A stretch of DNA of 64,000 nt from Thermoplasmata archaeon (lineage in GTDB: Archaea > Thermoplasmatota > Thermoplasmata > Thermoplasmatales > Thermoplasmataceae): contig JAJZJR010000001.1 of the NCBI GenBank assembly GCA_021810045.1, positions 62,001 to 126,000 on the forward strand, in the 5' to 3' direction. The position numbers and the translations under genes were made by a program. Positions 8,729-18,086 of this stretch are shown here, piece by piece. The notes under the pieces are model-generated. The model worked only from the letters and a program-made list of their open reading frames with translations. It had not been told where the DNA came from and did no database searches. Each line of letters begins with the position of its first letter. The first letter of the stretch is position 1.

Positions 8729-9382
8729 TCAAGTGAATGCGTTAAACATTGCTTCAACCTGTTCCCTGATCTTTTTCAAGGATTCCATAGAATATGGGTT
8801 GTAAGCAATTGTGTCATGTATAACCCCTTCCGATTCCTTCAATGAAATTGATTGAAGGACCCTGAGTTTATCATAAGATGATGTTGTGATGCGGGATTCG
8901 ATCGGTTCATCTGTTTTTTGTGCAATCATCGAGAAAATGTAAGGGCGAACAAGAAGATCTATCATGAATCTGTCATGCTCATCTGCCGTCACAGAGTGCA
9001 CGAAAAATCCTGGAAAGAGATTCTTGACAAAATCAAGTTTATCCGGGGAACTTATATCATTTATAAAGAATATATGTCTAAATTCGGGATCGTTTATGCT
9101 GTTTGGTCCAAACATTGGGTGAATGCTTATGATCCTCTGACTGAATTTCTTCAGAGGTTCCTTTACAGAACAGATTTCGATCAGGTTTTCCTGATCATGA
9201 TTTTCCAGGAAATGAATTGTTTCCCTGATAGGGATAGCTAGCAGAAATGCGTCATAATTGTCAAGAGATTTGGGTAACTCATCGTTTTTGTCAACACCTG
9301 ATACCTCATGATCCATGGATCTGAGATAATCAACAGCAGTCTTTCCGAAATTCCCACGGTTTCCCACAACGAGTATTTTCAA
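8729..9382 (-). CDS. tyrA: Prephenate dehydrogenase-like protein (TyrA)
   Basis: 217 residues, shorter than typical TyrA (about 280). The N-terminal Rossmann motif is GNRGNFGKTAVDYL (residues 7-20), and the family motif SIHPMFGPNSI marks the prephenate/arogenate dehydrogenase fold. The C-terminal dimerisation domain is short. The reaction is oxidative decarboxylation of prephenate for tyrosine synthesis. It overlaps the chorismate mutase gene upstream by four bases, so the two act in sequence (chorismate to prephenate to 4-hydroxyphenylpyruvate). Confidence 0.78.
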   Translation of the reverse strand: MKILVVGNRGNFGKTAVDYLRSMDHEVSGVDKNDELPKSLDNYDAFLLAIPIRETIHFLENHDQENLIEICSVKEPLKKFSQRIISIHPMFGPNSINDPEFRHIFFINDISSPDKLDFVKNLFPGFFVHSVTADEHDRFMIDLLVRPYIFSMIAQKTDEPIESRITTSSYDKLRVLQSISLKESEGVIHDTIAYNPYSMESLKKIREQVEAMFNAFT

Positions 9383-9990
9383 TGCTGTCTCACCACAATT
9401 CTTCTGGCTTTGGGACTTACCAAACAGCCTATGTCTATTGACATGGTTCCAGAGGAACTTATTCTTATGCTGCAGGCACCATCGTGATCAATACCTACCA
9501 CCAAATCCGGGTCTTTGAGTTCACCCAGAACCAGGTGTCCTCCATTGCTCTGGATGCCTGATGATAATGTATCTGGTATGGGTTTTTCTGCATAGACTTC
9601 AACACCCGGGGCTGAAACGATTAAACCGGCAAGAAGCTGCAGATGTTCAGGCTTTCCTGATAAACTGATTGTTTCATCTCCATATGGATTCCCGTTCTTG
9701 TTTTCATTTTCATTTATTATTGTAAATTCGAAAAGCGATGATATTATAGCCCTTGAAAGAAGATCGGCCTCAGGAATGGCGTTTATGATCTCCTTTTCAC
9801 GCTGACGTATTCTCACAGGAAGTGATTTTTTTTCCTTTAGGGCACCAATTTGCCTGGCAATTTGAGATCTTTTCCTGAACAGGTTCAGGATTTCTTTCGT
9901 ATTGCGTTCCAGACTTTTTCTTAGTTCTTCCAATTCTGGTTCTGATTCACTGGATAAAAACGGGATCACACTCCTCTTTTGGCATGACAC
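9379..9990 (-). CDS. Chorismate mutase AroQ domain with an unrecognised C-terminal domain
   Basis: 203 residues. Residues about 15-95 are an AroQ helical chorismate mutase: LEELRKSLERNTKEILNLFRKRSQIARQIGALK contains the conserved first-helix and R..IA..I..LK pattern. The remaining 105 residues (from GDETISLSGKPEHLQLL) are a separate alpha/beta region that I do not recognise. The start is a GTG at 9990: ATG codons nearby are out of frame, and a TATA-like AGTATTATTAAATT on the minus strand (about 10008-10021) sits 25 bases before it, supporting a leaderless GTG start. Confidence 0.72.
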   Translation of the reverse strand: MSCQKRSVIPFLSSESEPELEELRKSLERNTKEILNLFRKRSQIARQIGALKEKKSLPVRIRQREKEIINAIPEADLLSRAIISSLFEFTIINENENKNGNPYGDETISLSGKPEHLQLLAGLIVSAPGVEVYAEKPIPDTLSSGIQSNGGHLVLGELKDPDLVVGIDHDGACSIRISSSGTMSIDIGCLVSPKARRIVVRQH

Positions 9991-10156
9991 TCATTAGCAC
10001 TCTCAATTTAATAATACTTTTGATAGTTCAGTCACAACTTCCCAAAATGAGATTGTATTTAGATATTGATAAGAGAAAACTAAGCTATTATTGGGATTTT
10101 TTTATTCCGCACCAGTTAGTATTAATCCTTATTAATCTTCCTTAAATATGTAAATT

Positions 10157-11038
10157 ATGAGGCCCCTATTAAAAGGCATAATCATCACCCTGGTGACCGT
10201 TGCTGTGGTTATCCCTGCAAGTTACTATGCAATAACAAGCTTTCAGCAGACAGAGGTAACAATGGCACAGGTGGTCCCCGGAAATTCAACTCTGGTAATT
10301 TCCGGTACGTACAACAACACCCCGGCTTACATTTACAATTCATCTTATGCAAGTGGAATAATATTGGGCGTTGATCTGTCCGGTTTCAGTTCGGAGGTGT
10401 CTTCGGCAACAAACGTCAGCAATAGTACTCAACCCGTTATCCAGCCGTCACTGTACTCAACTTATAGAGGATACAACATCTACAGAGTCGAGAATGTTTC
10501 CCTAGAGGGCCTTATACCACAGAATATTACAGGCCTGACCGCCAAATATAATATCACCCTGAATACAACGAATTATATCCATGACAACACAATTTACATA
10601 GCTAGCTTCACAAACGTTGTTTCAATCGGTTCTTATAATTCAGTAGTTGCATCAATAAACACACTGATGGACAAGACAGGATTCCAGGCCCTCTCGGACA
10701 GATATTTCAACAGCTCTGCAAATGTATCCCTGTATTACACTAATGATTCAAGCGGAGCTTATATTAGAAATGCCGTTGCCAACGTGTTCTCCGAGGAAAC
10801 CAACTTTAACATCCAGTTTAGCAGTTCCAAGGATGCCAGCAATATGTCCAACTTGTTTGCATTTGTAAGTGATTATGAGGGAAACTACACTTTTTTCCCT
10901 AGCTATTCCATTGATGGGCCCTGGGTAAACGGAACATTGGCTGTTGGAATAGGAAACTATTATCATATCCAGAACTTTTTGGATGCCCTGCCTACAACAT
11001 TAAACTACACCCAATTAATTTCGAGGCAGATCCCATGA
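10157..11038 (+). CDS. Membrane-anchored extracytoplasmic protein linked to an ABC-2 transporter
   Basis: 293 residues with an N-terminal hydrophobic segment (residues 6-28, IIITLVTVAVVIPASYYAIT) acting as signal anchor. The rest is exported, rich in Asn/Ser/Thr and holds many N-X-S/T sequons, so it is probably N-glycosylated. No enzymatic motif is seen. Its stop overlaps the start of the ABC-2 permease gene by four bases, so it should belong to the same transporter, perhaps as an external accessory subunit. The family is not recognised. Confidence 0.6.
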   Translation: MRPLLKGIIITLVTVAVVIPASYYAITSFQQTEVTMAQVVPGNSTLVISGTYNNTPAYIYNSSYASGIILGVDLSGFSSEVSSATNVSNSTQPVIQPSLYSTYRGYNIYRVENVSLEGLIPQNITGLTAKYNITLNTTNYIHDNTIYIASFTNVVSIGSYNSVVASINTLMDKTGFQALSDRYFNSSANVSLYYTNDSSGAYIRNAVANVFSEETNFNIQFSSSKDASNMSNLFAFVSDYEGNYTFFPSYSIDGPWVNGTLAVGIGNYYHIQNFLDALPTTLNYTQLISRQIP

Positions 11039-11874
11039 ATGCAGGTATGAGAAAATTTGCTGCCTCCACTTCCTACTATTTCAGGAATTACTACAGATCA
11101 CGGAGTTTTTACCTTATGCTCGTGATCTCACTTCTCGTTTCAGGTTTGATGACATATTTCACATTCAAGTACTCCAATAATCTCACGGATATCCTGCCAA
11201 ACCTGAAGCTTACGTCTGTGAGCCTTACAACAAAGGAATCTGTTTTCGGGTATGTATGGGCTTACGTGCTTATCGAACTGCCTGTTTTCTCTTCCGTATT
11301 TTTTGGATCATCTGCAATATCCAGTGAAATAGAGAACAGAACAGCGTTTCAGATTTTCACACTCCCCATAAGCAGGACCAGTCTCCTGCTCTCAAAATAT
11401 ATTGCTGCTGTAATGGTTACAATAATCATAACGCTCGTATACCTGGTAATTCAGGCGGGAACATTTCTATTGGTGTTTCCGGCTCCCCTGATTGGTGGAT
11501 TCTTTAATTCCATCTGGCTGCTTGTGATCTTCATCTTTTCCATGACTGCGTTCACATTCATGATCAGCAGCATTTTCAACAAGAACACTTATGCCTACAT
11601 TTCGGTTTTCCTGATCTATTTCCTTATTTTCAACGCTTACCAGATAATTTCCGAATTCCTTTACAGAAGTACTCCTTTTTATCTTCTGGACACAGCAGCA
11701 TCTATCGTCGAAAAGGTATATCTCAATGTCTCGCTCTCACCATTCAATTTCAGTTTCTCATTGAACCCTGCAGGTTATAGCGATATTATGCAGTCCATCC
11801 TTGTCATGATCATATACACCATTATTTCCATGGCAGTTGCATTGATCATATTCGAAAGGAAGGAGGTCAAATAA
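11035..11874 (+). CDS. ABC-2 type transporter permease
   Basis: 279 residues with six predicted membrane segments, the ABC-2 arrangement: N-terminal helix (residues 23-44), then SSVFFGSSAISSEIENRTAFQIFTLPISRTSLLLSKY, the conserved cytoplasmic loop with E-x-x-x-x-T and PISR that couples to the ATPase, then four more helices. It forms the membrane part of an exporter with the ATPase encoded next, whose ATG overlaps its stop by one base. The substrate is unknown; lipids, drugs or peptides are typical for the family. Confidence 0.82.
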   Translation: MNAGMRKFAASTSYYFRNYYRSRSFYLMLVISLLVSGLMTYFTFKYSNNLTDILPNLKLTSVSLTTKESVFGYVWAYVLIELPVFSSVFFGSSAISSEIENRTAFQIFTLPISRTSLLLSKYIAAVMVTIIITLVYLVIQAGTFLLVFPAPLIGGFFNSIWLLVIFIFSMTAFTFMISSIFNKNTYAYISVFLIYFLIFNAYQIISEFLYRSTPFYLLDTAASIVEKVYLNVSLSPFNFSFSLNPAGYSDIMQSILVMIIYTIISMAVALIIFERKEVK

Positions 11875-12755
11875 TGCCATCCATAAAACTTGAAGGCATA
11901 ACGAAACGATTTGGTCAGCTCAAGGCCCTTGATGGGATCTCCTTCGATATTGATGGCCCAGGATGCATTGGAATACTAGGGCCCAATGGGGCAGGAAAAA
12001 CAACCATGCTCAAAATTCTCACCAACATAGTGAAACCCTCTAAAGGCATTGCCAAGGTCAACGGCATTTCTGTTTCTGAATATCCTGAAAAAGCACTTGC
12101 AAGTGTCGGAGCCCTTGTTGAACAGCCGGAGTTCTACCCATACCTGACCGCAAGGGAAATCCTGAGTTTTGTTGTGAAGATTAAAATGGCCAAAGATGAA
12201 AAGGACGAAATCAGGAGAGTCAGCGAACTAACATCGATTACCGGTTATCTTGACAGGAAGGCAGGGGAGTTTTCCAGAGGCATGAAACAGAGGCTTGGTA
12301 TTGCAGTTGCTCTTGTGGGTGATCCTGACGTCCTCATACTGGATGAGCCTACTTTCGGACTTGATCCAAGTGGGATGAAACAGGTCAGGGACATTATAAA
12401 GGAGATCAATGCCAAGAGAGAGAAGATAATTATTCTGAGTACACACCTTATTTATGAAGCACAGGAAGTGTGTGACAGGATAATAATAGTAAACAGGGGA
12501 AATATTGGATATGATGTGCACAATGGCCTTTCAGATCATGTGAAAATTGAACTTGAAGCTCCTGTGACTGGAATAGATTTCCCAGCAGAGTTGGCAAGAA
12601 AATACAGATCAGACGGAAATTCAATTTACATTGAAAAGGCGGATGGAACCAGGAATTCAGACCTCATAGAACATTGCAGAAAAATGGGCCACGAAGTGAG
12701 ATGGGTAACTCCATACAATGATATTGAGGCAATCTATGTTTCCCTGACCAAATAG
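11874..12755 (+). CDS. ABC transporter ATP-binding protein (ABC-2 partner)
   Basis: 293 residues. Walker A GPNGAGKTT is near residues 35-43. The signature is the variant FSRGMKQRL, Walker B is VLILDEPTFGLDP, and the switch histidine is in ILSTHLIYEA. The last 80 residues form the small C-terminal domain of ABC-2-type ATPases. It energises the permease encoded by the preceding gene. A short T-run (about 12784-12789) follows, so transcription may end here before the next ABC pair. Confidence 0.88.
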   Translation: MPSIKLEGITKRFGQLKALDGISFDIDGPGCIGILGPNGAGKTTMLKILTNIVKPSKGIAKVNGISVSEYPEKALASVGALVEQPEFYPYLTAREILSFVVKIKMAKDEKDEIRRVSELTSITGYLDRKAGEFSRGMKQRLGIAVALVGDPDVLILDEPTFGLDPSGMKQVRDIIKEINAKREKIIILSTHLIYEAQEVCDRIIIVNRGNIGYDVHNGLSDHVKIELEAPVTGIDFPAELARKYRSDGNSIYIEKADGTRNSDLIEHCRKMGHEVRWVTPYNDIEAIYVSLTK

Positions 12756-12862
12756 CATTTACATTTCCTATACCAAATTATCAATTTTTTCCCTGAAATT
12801 ACAGTAAACTTAACTATCATTGCCGGTTATGCCATAAGACCATTAGCTGGCAGGTTTTTGTT

Positions 12863-14599
12863 ATGTCGGGTCCGTCTGGTGAATCGAGGGAATTGGGAAA
12901 GAGGCTTGGAGTTTTTCAACCTCTGCTTTTTGGTCTGCAGTACCTTAGAGACAGGAAATGGATCCTTGCCATTGTGATTGTTTCTTCAGTGATAGCGACC
13001 TTGTTCAGGCTCCTTGTCCCAATATTCATTGGCGATGCCGTAACTTCCATTCAAAAAGTCCAGTATGCCAGGGTTGAATACTATTCCATCCTTATTTTCA
13101 TTGTATCAAGCGTTTCCGGAGGTGTTCAGTTTATTGTGAACTATGGTTCACAGTATATAAGTCAATCATATGCATACAACTTGAGAAAAGATGTTTTCTC
13201 TCACCTTGTCAGGAAGAAATTCAGCTTCTTTGAAGAGCAGACTTCAGGAGATCTTCTTTCCAGATCCACCATGGACATTGAAGCCTCAAGGAATTTCATT
13301 CTCAATACTGCGTCACAGCTTATTCCTACACTATTCCTGATTGTGTTCGCATTTGCCCTTCTCCTTTCCATAAATCCGTATTTCGCAGGCATATTCATCA
13401 TAGCTGTTCCTGTCCTGATATTCATAGGTATAATATTCCAGAGAAAACAGAGAACACACTGGAGGAGAATAAGAACTTATTACGGACAGATGAATGAACA
13501 GCTCCAGGAGAATATAGTTGGAAACAGGGTTGTAAGAGGTTTTTCGGCAGAAGAACAGGAAAAGGCTAAATTTTCCGGTACAACTGGCAGCTATTACGAT
13601 GAGTACATAACTGTTGCAAAGCTCAGAGGCAAATATAACAACCTAATGCCCTTGGTTGTTAGTGCAGCTGCAACAGGAATACTCCTTTATGGCGGTTATT
13701 CAGATATTATCAGCGCAAGTGTTGTGGGACCCCTTGTTGCCGCAGTTAACATATTCAGCCTCATAAGTTTCCCCGTGAGTTTCCTGGGAAGGCTTATTGT
13801 ATTTTCTGAAAATGCAAGAGCCGGAATATCCAGAATAAGGACTGTTCTGGAAACTGATAAGGATGAAACCCTTGAACACGGAAATCCAGTAAGGCTTGCG
13901 GGAGATCTAAGATTTGAAAATGTGAGCTTCAGGAGAGATGAGACTGAAATACTGAAGAATATTTCATTTGAGATAAAAACGGGGGAATTCGTTGGACTCA
14001 CTGGAAGAACTGCGGCCGGTAAGAGTACTCTTATCAATCTTATTCCAAGATTTTACGATTCGGATTCGGGAAGAATAACCATTGGAGGGGTAGATGTTAA
14101 AAATACAACCCTTGCAATGCTAAGGAAAAGTGTAGCTCTTGTTCCTCAGGAGATCAATCTCATATCAGGAACCATCCGGGAGAATATTTCCTTTGGATCA
14201 TCGGATGACCAGATGGATGCAATAAAATGGGCAGCCAAAATAGCAAGAATTTCAGATTTTATAGAATCCCTGCCAGATTCCTATGAAACCATGGTAGGTG
14301 AAAGGGGCATAACACTGTCAGGTGGACAGAGGCAAAGGGTGGCCATAGCAAGGGCCATTATTACAAAACCGGGAATACTCATTCTTGACGATGCAACATC
14401 CAGCGTCGATCCCGAAACTGAACTTGAAATCTTCAGGGAGATCAGGAAAAATCTCTCAGGAACGACTGTTATAACAGTGACTCACCGGGAATCAGCTCTA
14501 AGGTTTTCAGATCGTGTTTTCAGCCTGAACAGTGGTATTCTGCAGGAAGAGGATGAATCCCAATTCAGTGAAGTTGTGAGAGGGGAGGACCGGTCCTGA
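12863..14599 (+). CDS. ABC exporter half-transporter, subunit A (degenerate Walker B)
   Basis: 578 residues: six-helix exporter domain (1-320) fused to an ATPase. Walker A GRTAAGKST and signature LSGGQRQR are canonical, but Walker B reads ILILDDATSSVD, so the catalytic glutamate is an aspartate. The H-loop THRES is kept. With the next gene, overlapping by one base, it makes a heterodimer in which this subunit contributes the non-hydrolytic ATP site, as in TM287/288 or BmrCD. Likely a drug, lipid or peptide exporter. Confidence 0.88.
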   Translation: MSGPSGESRELGKRLGVFQPLLFGLQYLRDRKWILAIVIVSSVIATLFRLLVPIFIGDAVTSIQKVQYARVEYYSILIFIVSSVSGGVQFIVNYGSQYISQSYAYNLRKDVFSHLVRKKFSFFEEQTSGDLLSRSTMDIEASRNFILNTASQLIPTLFLIVFAFALLLSINPYFAGIFIIAVPVLIFIGIIFQRKQRTHWRRIRTYYGQMNEQLQENIVGNRVVRGFSAEEQEKAKFSGTTGSYYDEYITVAKLRGKYNNLMPLVVSAAATGILLYGGYSDIISASVVGPLVAAVNIFSLISFPVSFLGRLIVFSENARAGISRIRTVLETDKDETLEHGNPVRLAGDLRFENVSFRRDETEILKNISFEIKTGEFVGLTGRTAAGKSTLINLIPRFYDSDSGRITIGGVDVKNTTLAMLRKSVALVPQEINLISGTIRENISFGSSDDQMDAIKWAAKIARISDFIESLPDSYETMVGERGITLSGGQRQRVAIARAIITKPGILILDDATSSVDPETELEIFREIRKNLSGTTVITVTHRESALRFSDRVFSLNSGILQEEDESQFSEVVRGEDRS

Positions 14600-16377
14600 T
14601 GCCTAATGAATACGAGGAACAGGAGGAGAAATATATTCCCATGCAGCGGGGATCCAAAGCCTTCAGGAGACTTCTTGGTGACATATTCTCCATGAAGAGG
14701 GAGTCTGCGAGGCTGATTATTGCAGTTCTCTCAACTGCAATTGCTGCAACCCTTTACCCCCTGTCACTTGCATTTGCCATCAATGGAGTCATATCTGGTA
14801 ATTTTGATACACTGTATACCTACGCAGGCATATTTTTCCTGCTGTATGTAGTCCAGTTCTTTTCCAACAGAGAGAGAACTGTAAGCTCCACGGTTTTGGC
14901 ACAGTCGGTCATAAGGAGTCTCCGGGAAAAAGCATTCGAGAATCTTCAGTATGTACCGGTTACATTCTTCGGGAAAGTAAAGACAGGATACCTCATCAGC
15001 AGGATAACAAATGACGGTGAAACTCTCAGTGAGTTCCTGACATTCCAGCTTCCGCAGGTTGTATCCGGCATTGCTACGGTTATAGTATCAATTTCAATAA
15101 TGTTCTATTACGATTTCAACCTCACACTGTATGCCCTCATTGTTATACCAGTACTCATGGGATTTACATTTTCACTTCAGGGAAAGGTCAGGAGAAATTA
15201 TCTCAGAACGCGAAGAGCCATCGCTGCAATAACAGGAAATCTCAGTGAGAATATAAACGCCATAAGGACAATCAAGTCTTTCAATGTTGAAAAGAGAATG
15301 GAGGAACGCTTTGATGACCTGAACAAAACTAACTTCATGGCAAATATGAAGGCGTCTCTTCTGGCCTCATTATACGGTTCCACAATAAGAATAATAGAAG
15401 CAGTTGGAATTGCAATTGTACTTATTGCAGGGGCTTTCCAGCTCAAGGCAGGCCTTGCCAGTGTAGGCATACTCGTGGCGTTTGTCGTGTATGTCCAGGA
15501 ATTCTTTGAGCCTGTTGTACAGCTATCTCAGCTTTACAATTCGTATCAGTCTTCCATGGTGGGTGTTGCCAGGATCTATGGGATAATAGACTTCCCGAGG
15601 CAATCCTCCTGGGAAAATGCAACACAGCATGCTGACTTCAGGAACGGAATAGAGCTCCGTGACGTTTCCTTTTCCTATGGTGAAGATGAAGCCCTCAGGA
15701 ACATAAATGTCAGGATAAGGAAAGGAGAGAAAATTGGAATCGTGGGACATACCGGAGCAGGAAAGACAACAATGTCAAACCTCATAATGAAATTCTATTC
15801 ACCTACGGAAGGAGAAATACTCCTTGATGGCAAGAATATCAATGAAGTGAATACTGGGGAGTACAGGAGGCTTATAGCCCCTGTCCTGCAGGAACCTTTC
15901 ATGTTCAAGGGAAGTGTTTATGATAACATTCTCTTTTCAAATCCTGATGCTACAAAAGAGCAGATAGACGAACTGGCAAAAAGATTCTCACTTGGTGAAA
16001 TTTTCAGTCATCTTCCTCAGGGTCTTATGACCAACATAGGAGAAATGGGAAGAAACCTGTCTGAAGGACAAAGACAGGCAATATCTATTCTCAGGGCATT
16101 CGTTCGCAACCCGGAGATTCTCATTATGGATGAACCGACATCACAGATTGACCCATATTCGGAAAAACTGATTATTGAATCACTTTCGGATTTTCTTAAA
16201 GACAAGACCCTTATTCTGATTACACACAGGTTCTCAATGGTGACACTGGTGGATAAGATCATTGTGCTCAATGAAGGAAATATTGTTGAACAGGGAGGAT
16301 TCAAAGACCTTCTTGACTCTGATGGAGTTTTCTCCCATCTGTATTCCATTCAATACGGAGAATCCAATGGCAATTGA
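14599..16377 (+). CDS. ABC exporter half-transporter, subunit B (catalytic site)
   Basis: 592 residues with the same six-helix plus ATPase layout as its neighbour. Walker A is GHTGAGKTT and Walker B is ILIMDEPTSQID with a proper catalytic glutamate, but the signature is the variant LSEGQRQA. Paired with subunit A, the consensus ATP site would form from this Walker A/B and A's LSGGQ. The degenerate site would form from A's Walker motifs and this LSEGQ. That cross-match is what a true asymmetric heterodimer predicts. ATG overlaps the previous TGA. Confidence 0.88.
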   Translation: MPNEYEEQEEKYIPMQRGSKAFRRLLGDIFSMKRESARLIIAVLSTAIAATLYPLSLAFAINGVISGNFDTLYTYAGIFFLLYVVQFFSNRERTVSSTVLAQSVIRSLREKAFENLQYVPVTFFGKVKTGYLISRITNDGETLSEFLTFQLPQVVSGIATVIVSISIMFYYDFNLTLYALIVIPVLMGFTFSLQGKVRRNYLRTRRAIAAITGNLSENINAIRTIKSFNVEKRMEERFDDLNKTNFMANMKASLLASLYGSTIRIIEAVGIAIVLIAGAFQLKAGLASVGILVAFVVYVQEFFEPVVQLSQLYNSYQSSMVGVARIYGIIDFPRQSSWENATQHADFRNGIELRDVSFSYGEDEALRNINVRIRKGEKIGIVGHTGAGKTTMSNLIMKFYSPTEGEILLDGKNINEVNTGEYRRLIAPVLQEPFMFKGSVYDNILFSNPDATKEQIDELAKRFSLGEIFSHLPQGLMTNIGEMGRNLSEGQRQAISILRAFVRNPEILIMDEPTSQIDPYSEKLIIESLSDFLKDKTLILITHRFSMVTLVDKIIVLNEGNIVEQGGFKDLLDSDGVFSHLYSIQYGESNGN

Positions 16378-16419
16378 GTTAGAGATTGTGCTTATATCCT
16401 GATTTTTTATTTTCTCATC

Positions 16420-17370
16420 ATGGATTTGCTATCGGCAAAATTAAGGATTGCTACTCTGCTGGGAGGAGCTGCAATAGCCGTTGTTGCGGCGGCAATCATA
16501 ATTACTGTGGTTCAATACTTTTTTGGAACTGGATTTTCCCTTTATTTTCTGTCATTGATTCTCGCCTTGATCCTTGCAATGGATATTCTGCAGTGGCTTT
16601 TCTCGCCTTACCTTATCGGGCTTGCCTACAGGCTTACGCCTGTTTCCGAAAATAACATGAACTACTCCTGGCTTCTTGAAATGATCAGGAATATAGCACA
16701 GAACAGTGGAATCAGGACACCAAAAGCATATATTGCAGAGGTTGGCTTTCCAAATGCCTTTGCATATTCGTCACCGCTGGCAGGTAGGAGGGTGGCCATA
16801 ACCAGACCGCTGCTGAATATCCTGAGCAGGAATGAGCTGGAAGCGGTTCTGGCCCATGAGCTAGGGCATCTCAAACACAGGGATGTTGAGCTTCTCTTTG
16901 CCATTGGTCTTATACCGTCATTGATTTTCTACATTGCCTATGGACTGATTTTCTCTGGAGATAACAGACAGCAGGGTGGTTATGCACTCATTATAGCACT
17001 TGTCCTGATGGCCCTTAGCTTTGTTTTCAATCTTATTATTCTGGGCATAAACAGGATGAGAGAATCATACGCTGACATAAATGCGGCAATAGTAGCCAGT
17101 AATGGTGCAGAAAACCTTCAAACAGCACTGGCAAAAATTGTATCGTATAGCGGCACAAGATTCAGGAGAAAAAGGACTGAAGCCACGAACAATATGACAA
17201 ACATGTTGCTGTTTTCTGATTTAAACAGCGAAGCTGACGGAAATATAGCTGCTCTGTTGGATAAATGGAAGACTATGAGAGTTTCATCGCTGCATTCCAT
17301 ATTCAGCTCACATCCGCACCCTGCCAAGAGGATACAGATGCTGGAGAAAATCAGGAATAAATCACTCTGA
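16420..17370 (+). CDS. htpX: HtpX-like M48 membrane metalloprotease
   Basis: 316 residues. Two N-terminal hydrophobic segments (about 12-34 and 40-62) are followed by the zinc motif HELGH (H146, E147, H150), with the third ligand E215 in RESYADINA and two more hydrophobic segments between. The M48B family degrades misfolded membrane proteins with the active site on the cytoplasmic side. The ATG at 16420 is preceded at about 27 bases by CTTATATCC (16390-16398), consistent with a leaderless transcript. Its end overlaps the convergent regulator gene by nine bases. Confidence 0.88.
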   Translation: MDLLSAKLRIATLLGGAAIAVVAAAIIITVVQYFFGTGFSLYFLSLILALILAMDILQWLFSPYLIGLAYRLTPVSENNMNYSWLLEMIRNIAQNSGIRTPKAYIAEVGFPNAFAYSSPLAGRRVAITRPLLNILSRNELEAVLAHELGHLKHRDVELLFAIGLIPSLIFYIAYGLIFSGDNRQQGGYALIIALVLMALSFVFNLIILGINRMRESYADINAAIVASNGAENLQTALAKIVSYSGTRFRRKRTEATNNMTNMLLFSDLNSEADGNIAALLDKWKTMRVSSLHSIFSSHPHPAKRIQMLEKIRNKSL

Positions 17371-17988
17371 TTTCTTCTTTATGAGAAACCTGCAGACATC
17401 ACTACCATTTACCTGCCTGTGTGTGGAGTTAACATCCATCTGGAGCACGGATGCGAATAACTGGGTCTCCAGGGAACACGCTACACCGAATTTCCTGGAT
17501 ATCTCAAAGATTGGGCAATTATATTCGAGCAGTTCGAATCCATCCTTGCCGGTCTCCTTGAGCTCTGGATAATAATTTTCCTTCTCTCTGATCCTTGATA
17601 ATTCCTGAACTTTTTCACGATCATTGAATTTTGAAAGTTGCTTCTCATAATCAAGTCGCACTGAACTGTATCTCTCTGAAAGGAATTTGGTTACAAGATC
17701 ATTATTTCCTGTTTTTTCAAGGAAATCAAGTAAATTTTCAAGCATCTCGTTGTTGGAGCTGTCCATTCCCAACCGTGAGTTGTCCGTGGTCTTGAAAACA
17801 TAGTGCGGCCTTCCAACACTGGATTTGACAAGGTAACGTTCAACCAGTCCTTTTGACTCCATTTTCTGTAAGTGGTTAAGGATGGCCATTTTTGATATGC
17901 CGATTTCCTCAGAAAGCTCAACAAGGCTCATTTTTCCATTTTTCTTGAGTGCAAGCATTATGCGGGTTTCTGATGGGTACTTATCCAT
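17362..17988 (-). CDS. SufR-like winged-helix regulator with three conserved cysteines
   Basis: 208 residues from the ATG at 17988. Residues 5-66 are a winged helix (LSEEIGISKMAILNHLQKM, wing SSVGRPHYVF). The C-terminus carries NCPI (C158), C171 and C199 in the order NCPI-x-x-x-I ... C.LE..LF ... TH..NG...C.FLI. This is the [4Fe-4S]-binding layout of SufR, except that the extra cysteine in the middle is missing. Such proteins sense Fe-S status or oxidants. A longer frame to 18024 would start inside the TATA-like box at about 18018-18034, so the shorter start is preferred; GTGAT lies just upstream of it. The divergent MFS operon is the likely target. Confidence 0.75.
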   Translation of the reverse strand: MDKYPSETRIMLALKKNGKMSLVELSEEIGISKMAILNHLQKMESKGLVERYLVKSSVGRPHYVFKTTDNSRLGMDSSNNEMLENLLDFLEKTGNNDLVTKFLSERYSSVRLDYEKQLSKFNDREKVQELSRIREKENYYPELKETGKDGFELLEYNCPIFEISRKFGVACSLETQLFASVLQMDVNSTHRQVNGSDVCRFLIKKKSE

Positions 17989-18086
17989 AGCAATCACTTT
18001 TGATATGTAATGTAGATTATACAATATATAACTTTACAAACTTTACAAATTATTTTCTTTATAAATTATTGGATAGTGCTGAAAAT
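17989..18086. promoter_or_regulatory. Divergent promoter/operator region of the SufR-like regulator and MFS transcript
   Basis: Very A/T-rich. A leftward TATA-like box (GTTATATATTGTATAAT on the minus strand, about 18018-18036) serves the regulator. A rightward box CTTTATAAATTATT at 18057-18070 sits 24 bases before the ATG at 18087. Between them the directly repeated unit ACTTTACAA (18031-18049) is a candidate operator that would let one protein control both transcripts. Confidence 0.55.
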
